From contig DATMFF010000006.1 of NCBI GenBank assembly GCA_035556735.1, forward strand, positions 310,001 to 374,000: a DNA stretch of 64,000 nt, given 5' to 3'. Below, in pieces: positions 18,015 to 26,749 of the stretch. The notes beneath the pieces are model-generated. The model worked only from the letters and a program-made list of their open reading frames with translations, was not told where the DNA came from and did no database searches. The DNA comes from CANJBX01 sp035556735. Lineage in GTDB: Bacteria; Pseudomonadota; Alphaproteobacteria; Rhizobiales; Xanthobacteraceae. Position 1 is the stretch's first letter. Each line of letters opens with the position of its first letter. Both the position numbers and the translations under genes were made by a program.

Positions 18015-18731
18015 TCAGAACCGTTCCATCCAGGGCCGCACCTCAATTTCCCAGGTCCACGCGCTGCGCGGCTGGCGGATAAGGTGCAGGTAGCTCTGCG
18101 CAATCGCATCGGGATCGAGCAGGCTGTCAGGTTTGTCCGCGATCTCGGGGCGCTTTTCGCTGCGGATGCCGCCGTCGATCACCACATGCGCCACGTGGAT
18201 GCCTCGCGGCGAAAGCTCGCGGGCCATGCTCTGCGCCAGCCCCCGTAGCGCGAACTTGCCCATGGCGAATGGCGCTGATTCCGCATAGCCCTTGATACTC
18301 GCGGAGGCGCCGGTGAACAGGATCGCTCCGCGCCCCTTCGGCAACATGCGGCGAACGGCCTGCTGCGCGACCAGGAAGCCGCCAAAAGCCGACACCGCAA
18401 GGGTCTTTTCCACACCGGCTGGATCGAGCTCGGCGAAAGGACCGCGAATGCGATAGCCGGCGTTGTAGATGACGACCTCTGGGGCCCCAAATGCGCGGTC
18501 GAGCTCCTGGAAGAGCCGCTCCACGTCCTCGCGCCGACTGGCATCGCACGCGAAGCGTTGGGCGCCGGTTTCGCCGGCCAGTTCGGCCAGATCATCGGGC
18601 GTGCGAGCAGCCAGTGCGATCTTCAGGCCGTCGCCACTCAGGGCCCGCGCCAAGGACGCGCTCAGTCCTGGTCCCGCGCCGACGATGAGCGCGGACGCGA
18701 ACTTTTGCGAGGCCTGCTCATTGGAAAGCAT
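18015..18731 (-). CDS. Short-chain dehydrogenase/reductase family protein lacking the catalytic Tyr
   Basis: A 238-residue Rossmann-fold protein with the nucleotide loop VGAGPGLSASLARAL and the structural motif NAG at about 90. Where active SDRs have YxxxK, this protein has F155-A-M-G-K159, so the catalytic Tyr is Phe while the Lys remains; the Ser region is TGASAS. The C-terminal half (ARELSPRGIHVAHVVIDGG) matches an SDR subgroup I recall with the same F-x-x-x-K. It may bind NAD(P)H without normal SDR catalysis. It is convergent with the ABM gene. Confidence 0.82.
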   Translation of the reverse strand: MLSNEQASQKFASALIVGAGPGLSASLARALSGDGLKIALAARTPDDLAELAGETGAQRFACDASRREDVERLFQELDRAFGAPEVVIYNAGYRIRGPFAELDPAGVEKTLAVSAFGGFLVAQQAVRRMLPKGRGAILFTGASASIKGYAESAPFAMGKFALRGLAQSMARELSPRGIHVAHVVIDGGIRSEKRPEIADKPDSLLDPDAIAQSYLHLIRQPRSAWTWEIEVRPWMERF

Positions 18732-18843
18732 GGCAGTATTCCTGTCCCGTTGCAGCTTTTTTTAGCTTGCGCCGGCAACGGCAAGAAGCGCAAACTTCAT
18801 CGGCAAGAAACAGATAATCTCTATCCGTCCTGGGAGGACGGCC

Positions 18844-19122
18844 ATGGACATACCACCGCCACCTGCGGTGTACGATCAGCCCTACAAGGGCCGGCTGGAA
18901 GTCAAGCAGGGGTCGCTGGCCCAAGTTGAGCATATCTGCCACACGATGGAAGGCATCGTGTCGTCCTACCGTGCCCTCGGATGTGCCAAGAAATTTCCCG
19001 GCGCCTGTTTCGTCATGATCCCGCGGATCGGCGGCAAGGTCACCGCACACATGCAGGCTCAAATCCGTCGCCACGAGATCGCCCATTGCAACGGCTGGCC
19101 GGCCCATCATCCCGGTTCATAG
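18844..19122 (+). CDS. Small protein with an HExxH zinc-binding motif
   Basis: A 92-residue protein with no signal peptide or membrane segment. Near the C-terminus it has RRHEIAHCNGWPAHH: an HExxH motif with Gly three residues after the second His and further His residues at +7 and +8 from it. This is the arrangement of a minimal zinc metallopeptidase, close to but not identical with the metzincin HExxHxxGxxH spacing. The N-terminal half includes two Cys (ICHTMEG and LGCAKKFPGACFVM). Ribosome-binding sequence GGGAGG lies about six bases upstream of the ATG. Proteolytic activity is inference from the motif. Confidence 0.68.
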   Translation: MDIPPPPAVYDQPYKGRLEVKQGSLAQVEHICHTMEGIVSSYRALGCAKKFPGACFVMIPRIGGKVTAHMQAQIRRHEIAHCNGWPAHHPGS

Positions 19123-19183
19123 CCGAGCGCGTCCCGAGCACTTCCGCCTTGAGACCTCGCCCATTCAACACCACCTCGAATGA

Positions 19184-19390
19184 ATGGGAATCTCGCGCGT
19201 CCTGATCATCCTCGGGCTGGTGCTCGTTGCCGCCGGCGTAATGTGGCCATTCCTGAGCCGTCTCGGTTTAGGCCGCCTGCCGGGCGACATCGCCATACAG
19301 GGCGAGAGCTACTCGTTTTACTTTCCCATCGTCACCTGCATCATCCTGAGCATCGCCGGATCCCTGCTCCTCTGGCTGGTCAATCGTTGA
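19184..19390 (+). CDS. DUF2905 family membrane protein
   Basis: A 68-residue protein with two hydrophobic helices (about 4-22 and 47-66) separated by the conserved RLPGDIAIQGESYSFYFP loop, which is the DUF2905 signature. Function is unknown; it sits in the inner membrane. No strong ribosome-binding site is seen before the ATG. Confidence 0.85.
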   Translation: MGISRVLIILGLVLVAAGVMWPFLSRLGLGRLPGDIAIQGESYSFYFPIVTCIILSIAGSLLLWLVNR

Positions 19391-19460
19391 CGTAGCCCGG
19401 CCGTCTTGCATCCCACTCGACGACTCATGACCATCTGCGTCCACATCACACAGGATTCCC

Positions 19461-20192
19461 ATGCGCCTGCAATTCATTGGAAGTGGCGATGCCTTCGGGT
19501 CCGGCGGACGCTCTAACACATGCTTCCACATCACGGGTGAGCGGACCAATCTCCTGATCGACTGCGGCGCTTCATCGCTGCCGTCGATGAAACGCCTTGG
19601 TATCGATCGTAATGCCGTAGACACGATCCTCGTCACTCACTTCCACGGCGATCATTTCGGCGGTGTCCCGTTTTTCATTCTCGATGCGCAGTTCATTGCC
19701 AAGCGGACACGCCCGCTCCTGATCGCGGGACCCCCAGGCGTCCACGGCTGGTTTGAGCGAGCCATGGGCGTTGCCTTCCCCGGCGAGCGCCAACTCCCGT
19801 TCCCTCTCACGTTCCGGGAGGTCGACATTGGCCGTCAAAACGACATCGGTAATCTGCGCGTGACGCCCTTCCATGTCCGTCACGACGATCGTGCTGGCCC
19901 CTGCCTCGCCTACCGCATCGAAGCCGAGGGCAAGACCATCACATATTCCGGCGATACCGAATGGGTAGACGCGCTCAACGACGCCGCGCGCGGGGCCGAC
20001 CTCTTCATCTCCGAGTGCTATATGTACGACAAACCAGTGCGCGCGCACCTGTCGTTGAAAATCCTCGAACAGCATCTGCCCGACATCGGCGCGAAGCGTG
20101 TGATCCTCACTCATATGAGCGAGGACATGCTTGCGCGGTTGGCCGACATTGCGCAGGAGACTGCCGAGGACGGGATGATCGTCGAGTTTTAG
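19461..20192 (+). CDS. MBL-fold metal-dependent hydrolase, RNase Z-like
   Basis: A 243-residue metallo-beta-lactamase-fold protein. The metal-binding motif HxHxDH is in THFHGDHFGG, with further ligand positions in TPFHVRHD, YSGDTEW and the C-terminal ILTHMSEDML. The overall order resembles the short RNase Z/arylsulfatase-like branch rather than beta-lactamases. A tRNA-processing role is possible but unproven; many of these act on phosphodiesters. The N-terminus RLQFIGSGDAFGSGGRSNTC is typical of that branch. Confidence 0.85.
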   Translation: MRLQFIGSGDAFGSGGRSNTCFHITGERTNLLIDCGASSLPSMKRLGIDRNAVDTILVTHFHGDHFGGVPFFILDAQFIAKRTRPLLIAGPPGVHGWFERAMGVAFPGERQLPFPLTFREVDIGRQNDIGNLRVTPFHVRHDDRAGPCLAYRIEAEGKTITYSGDTEWVDALNDAARGADLFISECYMYDKPVRAHLSLKILEQHLPDIGAKRVILTHMSEDMLARLADIAQETAEDGMIVEF

Positions 20193-20222
20193 CTCGTCGA
20201 GAGGTGCTTCCTGCCGCCCCGC

Positions 20223-21830
20223 TCACATTCTGAACACACCGAACTTCGTCTCGGCGATGGGTGCGTTGAGCGCCGCCGACAACGCGAGTGCCAGCACGCG
20301 GCGTGTCTCGCGCGGCGCCACGATGCCGTCGTCCCATAGTCGTGCCGTGGCAAAATAGGGATTGCCCTCGGCCTCATACTGATCGCGGATCGGCTGCTTG
20401 AAAGCCTCTTCTTCCTCGGCGGACATGGTCCTCCCCTCCGCTGCGAGATTGTCGCGCCGCACCGTCGCGAGCACGCTTGCCGCCTGCTCGCCGCCCATCA
20501 CCGAGATGCGCGCGTTCGGCCAGGTGAACAGGAAGCGCGGGCCGAAAGCCCGTCCGCACATGCCGTAGTTACCCGCACCGTAAGAGCCGCCGATGACCAG
20601 CGTGACCTTCGGCACCTGCGCGTTCGCGACGGCGGTCACCATCTTCGCTCCGTCCTTCGCAATGCCGCGCGCCTCATAGTCACGCCCGACCATGAACCCC
20701 GAAATATTCTGCAAGAACAGCAAAGGGATGCGCCGCTGGCAGCACAACTCGATGAAGTGGGTTGCCTTGAGCGCGGATTCGGAGAACAGGATGCCGTTGT
20801 TGCCGAGGATCCCTACCGGCATTCCATGCAGATGCGCGAAGCCGGTGACCAAGGTTGTGCCGTATAGCGCCTTGAATTCGTCGAACTCCGACGCGTCGAC
20901 GAGCCGTGCAATGACCTCGCGCACGTCATATTGCCTTTTGAGGTCCACCGGCACGAGACCTTCAAGCTCCCCGATGTCGAAGGCCGGCTCACGCGGCGTG
21001 CTCAAAGGGATGTCGACCTTTTTCGTCGTGTTGAAAGTGGCGACAACGCGTCGGCATAGCATGAGCGCGTGGTCGTCATCCGTCGCATAATGATCGGCGA
21101 CGCCCGACTGACGTGCGTGAACGTCGGCGCCTCCCAAATCTTCCGCCGACACGACTTCGCCGGTGGCAGCCTTTACGAGCGGCGGCCCGCCAAGGAAGAT
21201 CGTGCCCTGCCCTTTGACAATGATGCACTCGTCCGACATCGCTGGAACATAAGCTCCTCCCGCTGTGCATGACCCCATGACCACTGCGATCTGCGGGATT
21301 CCGGCGGCGGACAACGTAGCCTGATTATAAAAAATGCGGCCGAAATGCTCTCGGTCGGGGAACACGTCCGTCTGATGCGGCAGGTTCGCTCCGCCACTGT
21401 CGACCAAATAGATGCACGGCAAGCGGTTCTCGCGCGCGATCTCCTGCGCACGCAGATGTTTCTTCACCGTCATCGGGAAGTAGGTACCGCCCTTGATCGT
21501 CGAATCGTTGCACACGATCACGCATTCGCGTCCCTCCACCCGTCCGATACCGGTGATCAAACCGGCCGCATGGATCGCGTCATCGTACATACCGTTGGCG
21601 GCAAGCGGCGATAACTCGAGGAATGGCGCGCCCGGATCGAGCAGGCGTTCGACGCGTGCCCGCGGCAGCAATTTCCCGCGCGCAACATGGCGTTCTCTCG
21701 CCCGCGCCGGGCCGCCGAGAGCCGCCTCACTGCGACGGCGCACGAGTTCGGTGACAAGGGCACCCATCGCGGCGACGTTGCCCCGAAAATCCGCGCTCGC
21801 GGTATCGACGGCAGAACCGATCTTGGGCAT
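20223..21830 (-). CDS. mccB: Methylcrotonyl-CoA carboxylase beta subunit (acyl-CoA carboxyltransferase)
   Basis: The carboxyltransferase subunit that moves CO2 from biotin to 3-methylcrotonyl-CoA in leucine degradation. The 535-residue sequence has two crotonase-like halves; the first contains GGTYFPMTVKKHLRAQEIA, YLVDSGGANLPHQTDVFPD and GSCTAGGAYVPAMSDE, the second GSYGAGNYGMCGRAFGPRF. These match MCC beta rather than propionyl- or acetyl-CoA carboxylase. I chose the ATG at 21830 (MPKIGSAVDTA), which fits family length; the open frame extends 79 codons further upstream without conservation. The biotin-carrying alpha subunit is not adjacent. Geranyl-CoA carboxylase is a less likely alternative. 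Confidence 0.88.
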   Translation of the reverse strand: MPKIGSAVDTASADFRGNVAAMGALVTELVRRRSEAALGGPARARERHVARGKLLPRARVERLLDPGAPFLELSPLAANGMYDDAIHAAGLITGIGRVEGRECVIVCNDSTIKGGTYFPMTVKKHLRAQEIARENRLPCIYLVDSGGANLPHQTDVFPDREHFGRIFYNQATLSAAGIPQIAVVMGSCTAGGAYVPAMSDECIIVKGQGTIFLGGPPLVKAATGEVVSAEDLGGADVHARQSGVADHYATDDDHALMLCRRVVATFNTTKKVDIPLSTPREPAFDIGELEGLVPVDLKRQYDVREVIARLVDASEFDEFKALYGTTLVTGFAHLHGMPVGILGNNGILFSESALKATHFIELCCQRRIPLLFLQNISGFMVGRDYEARGIAKDGAKMVTAVANAQVPKVTLVIGGSYGAGNYGMCGRAFGPRFLFTWPNARISVMGGEQAASVLATVRRDNLAAEGRTMSAEEEEAFKQPIRDQYEAEGNPYFATARLWDDGIVAPRETRRVLALALSAALNAPIAETKFGVFRM

Positions 21831-22056
21831 GCGGCCCCCTCTCGCCGCGGAAAGTACCACGGCACGCCGCGATGTTTTCGCATGCCGGCGCGACGCACAA
21901 CAGAGATGCCGGCAGGCGATACCCATTTCCCCGGCCACACCGGAAAGGCATGCGCGACTCGCGCCGAACGAGGTGTGGAACAGCCTGCGGGGGAACTCGT
22001 TGTTCGTGCGCCGGAAGCACGGCCGCGGGGGGAGCCTGAGCAGGAGGAGCGTCTTG

Positions 22057-22719
22057 ATGAACAGCAAGATCCTGATCGCGACGACCGCCGCCGCCCTGGC
22101 GGCCGGGACCTATTACGCGGTGGCCCAGAGCACGAACCCTGGCTCCCAAGGCCAGAGCACGCCCGGGATGAGCCAGTCCGGACCGAGTTCTGGAAGCATG
22201 GGCCAGGGAGGAGCCGGCGGCCGCGGCGACAGCATGATCCAGCGCCAAGGCTCGTCGACGTCCGGCCAGGCTCCGTCCACCTCCCAGTCGCAAAGCGGTT
22301 CGTCGACCACCCCGCAGCGAAGCGGCGCATCGAGCACGCCCCAACAGCGCAGCGGCCCCGGCAACAGCATGCAGGGCACCCAGTCCCAGCAACGATCGGG
22401 CACTCAGACGTCGCCGCCTACGGCACAGTCGCAGAGTGGGTCTGCCACGTCCGGTTCATCGGCCAACCTCACGACGGAACAGCGTACCCAGATCCGCCAG
22501 ACGGTGCTCAAGCAGAGCAATGCGCCGCGTGTCAGCAAAATGGATTTCTCGGTCAGCGTCGGCACAGTGGTGCCACGAAGGGTGAAGCTCGTCACGGTCC
22601 CGCAGACCATCGTCGAAATTCGGCCGGCTTGGCGTGGCTACATGTACTTCGTAGCTGGCGAGCGCATCGTGATCGTGGACCCGGCGTCGCACAAGATCGT
22701 CGCCGTGATCGCCGCGTAG
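22057..22719 (+). CDS. Secreted DUF1236 domain protein with a long Ser/Gln/Gly-rich linker
   Basis: A 220-residue exported protein. Residues 1-24 form a signal peptide (ILIATTAAALAAGTYYAVAQS). Residues 25-140 are low-complexity, rich in Ser, Gln, Gly, Thr and Pro, with repeats of SQSQ, QRSG and TPQ. The C-terminal 80 residues carry the DUF1236 fold (RVSKMDFSVSVGTVVPRRV and VEIRPAWRGYMYFVAGERIV). The function is unknown; the protein is likely periplasmic or envelope-associated. The ATG has an AGGAGG ribosome-binding site nine bases upstream, and a strong terminator follows. Confidence 0.85.
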   Translation: MNSKILIATTAAALAAGTYYAVAQSTNPGSQGQSTPGMSQSGPSSGSMGQGGAGGRGDSMIQRQGSSTSGQAPSTSQSQSGSSTTPQRSGASSTPQQRSGPGNSMQGTQSQQRSGTQTSPPTAQSQSGSATSGSSANLTTEQRTQIRQTVLKQSNAPRVSKMDFSVSVGTVVPRRVKLVTVPQTIVEIRPAWRGYMYFVAGERIVIVDPASHKIVAVIAA

Positions 22720-22735
22720 GCATCGACGCCAATGC

Positions 22736-22770
22736 AAAGGGGCGGCCCAGCGCCGCCCCTTTTGTTTTCT
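22736..22770 (+). terminator. Rho-independent terminator of the DUF1236 gene
   Basis: A perfect 11-bp stem (AAAGGGGCGGC / GCCGCCCCTTT) with a five-base loop is followed by the T-rich stretch TGTTTTCT on the plus strand. It starts 17 bases after the stop. On the opposite strand it could also end the ABC permease transcript, though with a poorer T-run. Confidence 0.9.
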
Positions 22771-22789
22771 TGAACCGACGTCGCGGACG

Positions 22790-23752
22790 TCAGGCGCGCA
22801 CCTCCTGGCGCTGGAACACGACGTATCCCGCCACGAACAGGACGATCGTGCCCGCCACCAACCCGACGATCTGCGGCCATGCGATCAGCAGGCTCTGGCT
22901 GAGCGGCAACCCCGTCCCGGTGACCGCACCCTGCAGCTGCTCGAGATAGATCGGCCCCAGCGCACGCGTAGTCGGCGAGAGGATCGCCAGCACGCATTCG
23001 CCGAACAGCTGGTTGGGCGAAAGGCGCGCCAGCGCCTGCTGCCATTCCACCGTATTGGGGCTGGGCAAACCAAGCATGAGGTAGCGGATGTCCGGCGGCG
23101 AGATGATCTGCGCCAGTGCCGGAGCCAGCATTGGCCAGATCAGCGTGAGGAACAGCCACAGGCCGAGCGCTACCAGCGCCGCCGTTGCCGGGGAGCGGAA
23201 GACGATCGACAACAGCATCGCCAGCGCGAGCCACACCCCGCAGTAGGCGAGCGCCACGCCGAGGAACACCAGCGAACGCAGGATCTCCTCGGTGCCGGGC
23301 GGCACGCCCAGCAGCAGCACGCCCGAGCCGACCACCAGGAGCCAGAGCGACAGCAGCATGATTGCCAGTGTCGCGAGGCCGGCGAGGAATTTCCCCATCA
23401 GCAGCGCATCACGGTAGATCGGCTGCGCCAGAACGCGCGAGAGCGTGCGGCGATTGTGCTCGCTGTTCACCGCATCGAAGCCGAGCCCAATGGCGATGAG
23501 GGGGATGAGGAAGCCCAGGATGCCCACGAACGATGGCAGCGGCGGCCGCTCGACCGTGAACAGCTTGAGCAGCAGGAACGGATCCTCTGCCGTGGTGTCG
23601 CGCAGGCGATCGATGGTGCCGTATAGCGAGGCGAACGCCACCAGCACGACGAGCCATTCCAGCACGCGCATGCGCGCGCTGCTCATATGGTCCGACAACT
23701 CCTTGAGGACCACGGTGCCCAGACCCTGGAACGCAGAACCTTCACGCCGCAT
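22790..23752 (-). CDS. ABC transporter permease (ABC-2/NosY-like)
   Basis: A 320-residue membrane protein with about six hydrophobic helices; the first follows the amphipathic start (MRREGSAFQGLGTVVLKEL). It has the large periplasm-facing region and cytoplasmic motif of NosY-like permeases (GFDAVNSEHNRRTLSRVLAQ). It should form the membrane channel with the ATPase encoded immediately upstream. I chose the ATG at 23752, which overlaps the ATPase stop by 11 bases and implies translational coupling. Substrate unknown. Confidence 0.88.
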   Translation of the reverse strand: MRREGSAFQGLGTVVLKELSDHMSSARMRVLEWLVVLVAFASLYGTIDRLRDTTAEDPFLLLKLFTVERPPLPSFVGILGFLIPLIAIGLGFDAVNSEHNRRTLSRVLAQPIYRDALLMGKFLAGLATLAIMLLSLWLLVVGSGVLLLGVPPGTEEILRSLVFLGVALAYCGVWLALAMLLSIVFRSPATAALVALGLWLFLTLIWPMLAPALAQIISPPDIRYLMLGLPSPNTVEWQQALARLSPNQLFGECVLAILSPTTRALGPIYLEQLQGAVTGTGLPLSQSLLIAWPQIVGLVAGTIVLFVAGYVVFQRQEVRA

Positions 23753-24707
23753 CGCGCGCCTCCCCGCTTGCCGTCTGGCGCTGGAAATAGCGAGTATAGA
23801 TGGCGTCAAGGCTTGCTTCTTCGACCGATAGGCGCGTCAGGGCGCCGTCGGCGGCAACTACCACGCGCGCGGCCTCCGGGCGAACGTCCCGGGTCGCGGC
23901 AATGAGGTAGCGCGAATGGCCCCGGCGCTGCACCGACGTGATGCCCGGGATGTCGCGCAGCCGCCGCTCCAGATCGGCACCCGGCGGCATCTCGACCTCG
24001 AGATCGACGAGGTGCCCGCCACCCAGCACCTGCTGCGCGAGATCACCTACGCTGCCGATCAGTGCAATCCGGCCGGCGTGAAACAAAGCCACCCGGTCGC
24101 AAACCCGTTGCACCTGATCGAGCAGATGCGAGGACAGCAGCACGGTGACGCCTTCGCGCTTGAGCCCCTCGATCATCTCGAGGAACTCATGCGTCGACTG
24201 CGGATCGAGGCCCGAGGTCGGTTCGTCGAGGATCGCGATCTCGGCACGCTTCATCAGGATCTCGGCGAGACCCAACCGTTGGCGCATGCCGCGCGAGAAC
24301 GTGGCGACGCGCTTGTCAGCGACGTCCTTGAGCCGCACGCGCTCGAGCGCCAGCGAGATGCGCTCGGCACGGCCATTGGGTCCGATGCCCATCAGCTTCG
24401 CGGTGTACGCGAGGTTTTCGGAAGCCGTGAGCTGATCATAGAAGCCCACCGAATCCGGCAGATACCCGACGCGACGCTTGACCTCGAGCGGGGAGCGCAC
24501 CGGGTCCTGCCCGAGCACCCGCACCTGCCCGGCCGACACTTCCGTGAGGCCGAGCATCATCAGGATGGTCGTCGTCTTGCCGGCCCCGTTCGGACCGAGC
24601 AGGCCAAAGATCTCGCCTTTGGCCACTTCGAAGTTGATGGCGTCGACGACGACGGTGTTGCGATAGCGCTTGGTGAGCCCGCGCGCGACGATGACCGGCT
24701 CGCTCAT
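23742..24707 (-). CDS. ABC transporter ATP-binding protein
   Basis: A 321-residue ATPase of the ABC-2 exporter type. Walker A is GPNGAGKTTTI, the signature is SRGMRQRLGLAE, Walker B with the catalytic Glu is IAILDEPTSGLDP, and the H-loop is in LLSSHLLDQ. The C-terminal 80 residues form the extra domain common to this type. It starts at the ATG of an ATGA overlap with the NEW3-domain gene and overlaps the permease gene at its end, so the three genes are a tight operon. The order and types resemble nosDFY-like maturation transporters, but no nos genes are nearby. Confidence 0.93.
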   Translation of the reverse strand: MSEPVIVARGLTKRYRNTVVVDAINFEVAKGEIFGLLGPNGAGKTTTILMMLGLTEVSAGQVRVLGQDPVRSPLEVKRRVGYLPDSVGFYDQLTASENLAYTAKLMGIGPNGRAERISLALERVRLKDVADKRVATFSRGMRQRLGLAEILMKRAEIAILDEPTSGLDPQSTHEFLEMIEGLKREGVTVLLSSHLLDQVQRVCDRVALFHAGRIALIGSVGDLAQQVLGGGHLVDLEVEMPPGADLERRLRDIPGITSVQRRGHSRYLIAATRDVRPEAARVVVAADGALTRLSVEEASLDAIYTRYFQRQTASGEARDAA

Positions 24708-25861
24708 CGGCGTCCGAACCTCGCAACCGCGCCGACCATGATCAGCAGCGCAGCGCCGATGATCCCCGCGCCCACGATGCCCCAGAGTGTGGAGGTCGTG
24801 ACGGTGACGCGGAATTGGGTCGAAGCGCTCTCCCCGCGCGAGGAGGCACGCAGCGTGGTCATGTAATCGCCCGCAAGCGACTTTTCGGTCGGGGTGACGA
24901 GAGCCGTGACCTCGACGTCTTTGTTGGGCTCGATCTTCTCGACGGTCTTCGGATCGAACTCGATCTTCCATCCGGTCGGCGCCGTGCTCGACAGCTCGAC
25001 GCTATCGGCGGGCGCGCTGCCCGTGTTGGAGATCAGGATAGGGATCGACGCCTGCTTGCCGGCCTCGGCGCGGGCCGAAACGAGGCCGTCGCGTCCCGAG
25101 AGCTGCAGGCGCGGCTGGCCGACGATCTCGAGGCTGACATCGGTCTTGGCGGTCGCGCCTTCGGCCGAGACGGTCACCGACACGGGATAGGTGCCGGCGT
25201 CCACGGTCGAGGGCGGGCGCACCTTGAGCTTGATGTCCTTGGACTTGCCGGCATCGATGGCAACCGACGAGAGCTCCTGGCTGCCGTAGGCCTCGGTGAA
25301 CGACGTCTCGAAGTTGCGCGGCGCGTTGGCGGCGAAGCTCACCAGGAGATTGCGGCCGGCATCGTTCTTGATCGTGAGCTGGTATTCGAAGCTCGACTTG
25401 GACGTGCCGCGCAGTGCAGGCAGCGCGGTGTCGACCTTGAGCTTGGCAGGCAGCTCCTTGGCCAGGGTGATGACGACCGGCAGTTCGACGTTGCTGGTCG
25501 GTCCCTGCGCCTTCACGGTCAGCGTCTGGCTGCTGCCCGCGGCCCCGGCGGGCGCGTCGACGCGCAGATCGAGGTTCACGGTCCCGTCGGTCGCAGGCAT
25601 CGCCGCCGCGATCGGCTGGCCGCCGCCCAGCAGCGTCGCGGTCCAGCCGCTTGGCACGCCGCTGACCGAAAGCTGGAAGCGTTCCGGCGCAAGGCCGAGA
25701 TTCTGCAGCTTCAGAGGGATCGTGGTCGTCGTGCCGGGCTGAATAGAAACAGCGGGGAAGTCGGATAACAGGAAGAGCCCTTTGACATCCGGTCGCTCAG
25801 CCGCGGCGGCAGCCGAGGCAAGGGCGAGCAATGGGACGAATGCAAGCAAGCGGACGCGCAT
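24704..25861 (-). CDS. Exported NEW3-domain protein, ABC operon partner
   Basis: A 385-residue protein with a signal peptide (residues 1-20, LLAFVPLLALASAAAAA), three Ig-like beta repeats, and one C-terminal membrane helix (about 357-378, GIVGAGIIGAALLIMVGAVA) ending in a short basic tail. The first and third repeats carry the NEW3/alpha-galactosidase-associated pattern (PLKLQNLGLAPERFQLSVSG, SNTGSAPADSVELSSTAPTG). It is thus a large periplasmic domain anchored in the inner membrane. Operon position before the ATPase and permease suggests it is the substrate-facing part of the same transporter. Confidence 0.85.
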   Translation of the reverse strand: MRVRLLAFVPLLALASAAAAAERPDVKGLFLLSDFPAVSIQPGTTTTIPLKLQNLGLAPERFQLSVSGVPSGWTATLLGGGQPIAAAMPATDGTVNLDLRVDAPAGAAGSSQTLTVKAQGPTSNVELPVVITLAKELPAKLKVDTALPALRGTSKSSFEYQLTIKNDAGRNLLVSFAANAPRNFETSFTEAYGSQELSSVAIDAGKSKDIKLKVRPPSTVDAGTYPVSVTVSAEGATAKTDVSLEIVGQPRLQLSGRDGLVSARAEAGKQASIPILISNTGSAPADSVELSSTAPTGWKIEFDPKTVEKIEPNKDVEVTALVTPTEKSLAGDYMTTLRASSRGESASTQFRVTVTTSTLWGIVGAGIIGAALLIMVGAVARFGRR

Positions 25862-26113
25862 AGCGATATCTCTCCCCTAACAGCAAGAAGCCGTCGAAAT
25901 GTTCGTGATGGGCCACCGCCGGCCGCGTTGCGGGGGGACCCAGCTTTGGTAGCCGGCTATATACAGAATCCAATTCGCATTTTGGAGATTTTTGGGCGGC
26001 TTCCGGGAAAAAATCGCCGCAGTCGCAAGGGGCTGCGACAACGGACGTGCAGGAACCCCGCGTGTGGCGCGCCGTTGCCACTCGTAACCATGATCGACAC
26101 TTTTTGGTGATCC

Positions 26114-26314
26114 ATGACATCCGAGGCGCCCAAGCCCTCGCTCAAGCGGCTCGCCGATCGTGCCAGGGGCACGCTCAAGAAGGCCGTCGGCGAGATCGTC
26201 GGCGACGCGGCGCTGTATGCCGAGGGCGAGGCCGACCGCAGGCCCGCCGCGAACGCGGCCGAGCCGGAGAGCGAGGAGACGCGCCGCCGAGGGCGAGCGC
26301 AGCGGCGCTCGTAG
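26114..26314 (+). CDS. Small CsbD-like protein
   Basis: A 66-residue hydrophilic, highly charged protein. The segment RARGTLKKAVGEIVGDAALY followed by AEGEADR resembles the CsbD stress-protein pattern (G-K-x2-A-x-G-x3-G-D-x2-L-x-A-E-G-x-A). The C-terminal 20 residues are Glu/Arg-rich and not conserved. CsbD proteins are general-stress genes of unknown biochemical role. It is divergent from the NEW3 gene. The match is short, so the call is moderate. Confidence 0.5.
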   Translation: MTSEAPKPSLKRLADRARGTLKKAVGEIVGDAALYAEGEADRRPAANAAEPESEETRRRGRAQRRS

Positions 26315-26749
26315 AAGATTGTTGCGCGGGCCGACGCGCCGGGCGCAAAAATGAGAGAGAATGGAGAGAGCATGAGATAGGAGGCGCGAGCGGACCGGCC
26401 GCCTCCGGGAATGATATTGCCCGCACGGACGTGATTGCCGCGGACGTGCGCGACACCGTGTGCCTCGATTGCACGCCTCGCTCCCCTCGGTTCCTCTGCG
26501 CACCTCGCGCACCAGGTGTCCCGTTCCCGCCCCACGAACGCAAGTTGATGCTCCGGTCCCCGACGTGCGAAGCCTCGCCTTCCATCGGCATCGCGCGCGG
26601 CGCGTTTTCGTCTCGCGCAGGCTCCGCCGCGCGGGTGACGCGCAAGCGCCCGCTCCTGTCCCGCAATGCTGGTGGTGGTCCCCTCTCCTAGCGCGCCGTC
26701 AGGGCAAGTCGAGGACGCGCGCGCGGGCGTGTGAACTGCGCGGAGAACG
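26315..26749. other. Gene-free stretch, no recognised content
   Basis: About 435 bases between the CsbD-like gene and the GST gene. A purine-rich patch lies at about 26350-26390. Open frames here are Arg/Pro/Ser-rich shadows with no credible start or family pattern. I see no RNA gene or strong hairpin. Confidence 0.35.
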
